Assembly: GCF_000006565.2 (NCBI RefSeq)
Contig: NC_031477.1
Span: forward strand, 4,739,137 to 4,803,136
Direction: 5' to 3'
From: Toxoplasma gondii ME49
Taxonomy: Eukaryota > Apicomplexa > Conoidasida > Eucoccidiorida > Sarcocystidae
DNA: 64,000 nucleotides
Below the pieces are notes generated by a model. That model searched no databases. It saw only the letters and a program-made list of their open reading frames with translations, and was not told where the DNA came from. Positions 60,946 to 64,000 of the stretch are shown here, one piece after another. Both the position numbers and the translations under genes were made by a program. How positions within the stretch are numbered: the first letter of the stretch is position 1; every line of letters begins with the position of its first letter.

Positions 60946-63900
60946 AGTGCAGCTGCGGGGAGGAACTACAAAAAGAATAGTTTCTCGACGAGTGAGGCGC
61001 AGACAAGCAATTTTACAGTGTAGGGAAAGGCAGACCAGAGCTCTTCGGAAAGGCACACGGAGGGGGAGAGCTCTGTGGCTTTCCACGATTCCCCGCGAAC
61101 ACGAACGACGGGAGAGAGTTCTGAAGAAACAACGCTCCGTCGAACTTGCAGGGCCGCTAAGAAAGCGAAAGAGGGGCGATGCAGCGACAGGCGACGCCAC
61201 ACATGATGCGCCAAGAAAAACAAGAACAAACGTCACAGACCTTTACCGGCACTGACACAAACAGCTACGGATTGCTTGCGACCGACACGAAGATGCGGGC
61301 AAACGGCAGCAGCGTCGCCCTACGGTCCAGACAACATGTTTGAAGAACGAGCAGGAAGAAGGCGAGGAGGTGGAAGGGTAGACAGACCTTGCGCCTTGTA
61401 TTTATGGGCAGCGGCTAGTTCGTGAGAGAGCCCGGGTGCAGCACGAGGAAAGCCGAGAAAAAGCCGCAGAGCCACGGGTGTTAAATCGTGTGTGCAGCCT
61501 GAAATCAATTTCTTCGGATCTGTTAAGGTGAAGAGGAACAGCAAAGAGCCTACTTGTGGTTCTGAGTCATGTAGAAAGTCCGCAGCCAAGGAAAGAAGGA
61601 ACGAACGACAAATGCAGTGAGCAGCTCTCAGTGGGGAAAAACGAATCGCGAGTGAATCGAGGCCGCCTACACGCGGTGGACATCCACCGAGTTCAATACG
61701 ATCTGTGACAAGGAAAGCGGAAACCGGGACACGCTGGGAAACACGCAGAAAGACGACCAAGAGAGCTTTCGCCTCGGCTGCGCGTGAGCCTTTGGACGCT
61801 CGCGTAGAAACTAACAGGTTCTCCTCTCCAGAGAGACTACGCATGCGGCATCCACGCACAAAAACTTATTTATGTGGAAACACACATTGGATGGTAAATA
61901 TGTATATCTGCGTATGTATATATATGTATATATATATATGGGAACATAGGTAACAACACACGCGGGGGTCTCGAGGTGAGAGAGGCGGCTGATGCGTGGC
62001 TGTTAGCGAGTTCGGCTCGTTCGCATTCAGCGCCGAAACGTTGGAGAGTACAAAGGGCGCATCTTTTTCAAAAGTCTCAGTGGGTAGCGATCAAAAGAAA
62101 AAACACATTTGAGAATCGAAGGAAAAAAGAATCCGTGTGCTGCGTGCCAAGCAAGACTGCCCGAGACCTGGTGGTTGGCCGGAGCGATGAAATGTGCAGA
62201 CAGCGAAGAGTCTGCAGTGTCCCGCAGAAACAGTTTTCAAAGGGGAGAAATTGGAACGAAAAAAGCAGAGGCGCGAAAAGAAAGAGGCCAGATACGGGGA
62301 AAAGCGTGGAAGCTAACGGGAAGACGCGTGAACACGGCGAGGTAGACAGGTGTGGCAAGTGAAGACAGCCCCCCTCGACAGCAAAGGGTTCCAGACGAAA
62401 AGGAAATTTTGAAGTCAAGATTCTCACCCCAGTCCTCAGAGCGACTCACTTTTTGTTCCGAGTTCGATTCCCCAGGGAAACAACGAGAAAATGGAGAAAG
62501 TACGGAAGTCTGAAATCCGCAAAAACGCACAGCAGTTTAAACAGAGAAAAAGAGGCGCTGCACTCGACACGGAAAAGACCAGGCAATGGAGAGTCGGTCG
62601 CCTTGTGCCGCTTGTGACTTTGTTTTTTAAGAAAAGGGTTATGGAGGCTTATGCACTCCGAGGCAGCTCTTTGTGACTCTCAAACACGGATCTTCCCAGC
62701 AGAACACACGAAATTACATCCATTTACTGTCGTTCGTCGTTGCCTGGCAGCAGGCGCAGAAATCGGTAGGCAGGGGTGACAAGCAGCTAATCGGCAACTC
62801 ACCAACATACGCGTACCCCGCGCGGTAAGGAAACGCGAGAAACACACAGAACAAAAGAGCGTGCGAGGCAGAGGACACGATGGGTGTCCAGACATAACTT
62901 CAGAGGAAAAGGAAAAGAAAAGAAACTGACCTGGAGAAACGGGTATTTCTCCGTACGCGTGCCCCTATGTCTCCCAGCTGCCTCATACTGGAGACACTGC
63001 GGGGCCCAAGAAGAAATGTGAGGCTTACTGTTTTTCTTGATCAACCGCATTGCAGTTATTCGCACCAAGCAAGAGACGGTTTAGTAAAGAAAGGGAAGCG
63101 AGTCAAAACTGTTTGTAAAATGCAGAAAGCGAAGGAATGGTTCGTCGGCTGGGCTCCGCGGACGCCTGCATCGTTGTGATGCTGATCCCGTGTTCGGTGC
63201 GTTGAATCAAGAAATGTGCGTCTTCTGTAAATACAGGGGTAGAAGTCGCGATCCTAGGCGTACACTTTTCGATAATATGCTTCAACAATGCAGTTTCTGT
63301 CGCAACAAGTTTTCGCAGAGGCACTGGCATGGATGCATAGAACAGATGATGTGCCCAACCAGTACTAACAGCGAGAGAAAACGACTAGTCATGTGCCAGT
63401 ATGATCAGTACCATCGCACGTTATTCACCTTATTCAAGTATTTAGTTTGTTGTGTCCTTAGCTAGGATCATGTTAGTCTCTTTACCTACCCATGTACTAG
63501 GATTTAGCGTTGCGCCAAGGTTCCCGGATTTCCCTGATTATCTGTGCTACATTAATACTTTGTGTTTTGGGAGTTGTGCGTCTAAAAAGAAAAAGGCTTT
63601 GAGTATGAGCGTGTGTTCTGAAAGCGGACTGTCTGTTCGAGGAAGAGATTCAGAAACCCTGTGCGAGTTAAAGGTACGAGTCAGCGCCTAGTCGGTAGCC
63701 GTACTTAACCCGAAAAAACCAGGCTAAATACAGTAGATACTGTGTGGTCTCAGGCTTTTTCATTCCGCGCGTCTAAGCCTATAGAGCTGTTGAACTTTCT
63801 AACGAACTAAATTGGAAACTGTTTTCGAGCTTGGACGTGTACGACTGTCGGGTCACGCCACAGACCGTGCAACAAGAGCGCGTTGTGGCGAGTGGTATGA

Positions 63901-64000
63901 CGAGCGGGGAAGGAGGGCATCTCCAAGGACAGCCAACAGAGACATGGGGAGTGTCAAGAGGTAGACACGTGCGATTGTTTCGCGTGGGTCTGCTTCTTGA
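60946..64000. other. Right flank, promoter side of the J-domain gene
   Basis: No gene could be supported. The part next to 60946 should hold the 5' untranslated region and promoter of the J-domain gene. A TA microsatellite lies at about 61915-61940. Open frames such as minus 61320-61859 and plus 63190-63465 lack family resemblance and splice support. A further gene may begin beyond the window. Confidence 0.5.

Noticed and set aside
61320..61859. Minus-strand open frame of 179 codons upstream of the J-domain gene
   Set aside because: Ala/Leu-rich without a recognisable motif; the position suggests promoter or 5' untranslated sequence.
63190..63465. Plus-strand frame with two CxxC pairs, zinc-ribbon-like
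   Set aside because: Only 91 codons, no surrounding conserved residues, no splice or context support; the spacing is likely chance.

Overview
The window reads as nuclear DNA of a coccidian apicomplexan, most likely Toxoplasma gondii or a close sarcocystid such as Hammondia or Neospora. The grounds are many GT-AG introns separating long exons, proteins swollen by Ser/Ala/Glu/Arg low-complexity inserts, (TA)n microsatellites in introns and spacers, scattered GCATGC motifs, and a flagellar protein gene in an otherwise protist-like gene set. The species is an inference; I could not search a database.

Five protein-coding genes can be modelled, and most exon joins were checked by splice-site and reading-frame agreement. 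From left to right: (1) 688-4318, minus strand, three exons, a 916-residue protein of unknown function with a weak methyltransferase-like stretch. (2) 6133-36220, minus strand, about 25 exons and about 5,100 residues, a homologue of the central-pair axonemal protein CFAP54; it fills almost half of the window. (3) 38588-39787, minus strand, one exon, a 399-residue single-pass membrane protein of unknown function. (4) 44067-49884, plus strand, ten exons, a non-canonical Trf4/5-type poly(A) polymerase with all three catalytic aspartates. (5) 52326-60945, minus strand, seven exons, a 2,010-residue chaperone-like protein joining a coiled coil, ankyrin-type repeats, TPRs, a J domain and a long acidic tail.

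Genes 1, 2 and 3 lie head to tail on the minus strand. Genes 3 and 4 diverge from a 4.3-kb spacer (39.8-44.1 kb), which should hold both promoters. Genes 4 and 5 converge on a 2.4-kb spacer (49.9-52.3 kb) rich in TA microsatellites and CT tracts. The genes are functionally unrelated (flagellum, RNA surveillance, protein folding), as expected for a eukaryotic chromosome without operons. No RNA gene, transposon, CRISPR array or transferred island was found.

I found no multi-gene 'system'. The most unusual items are the ankyrin-TPR-J fusion, a perfect 24-bp inverted repeat in an intron of the CFAP54 gene, three GC-AG introns, an in-frame alternative acceptor in the poly(A) polymerase, and an insertion that splits its catalytic palm domain.
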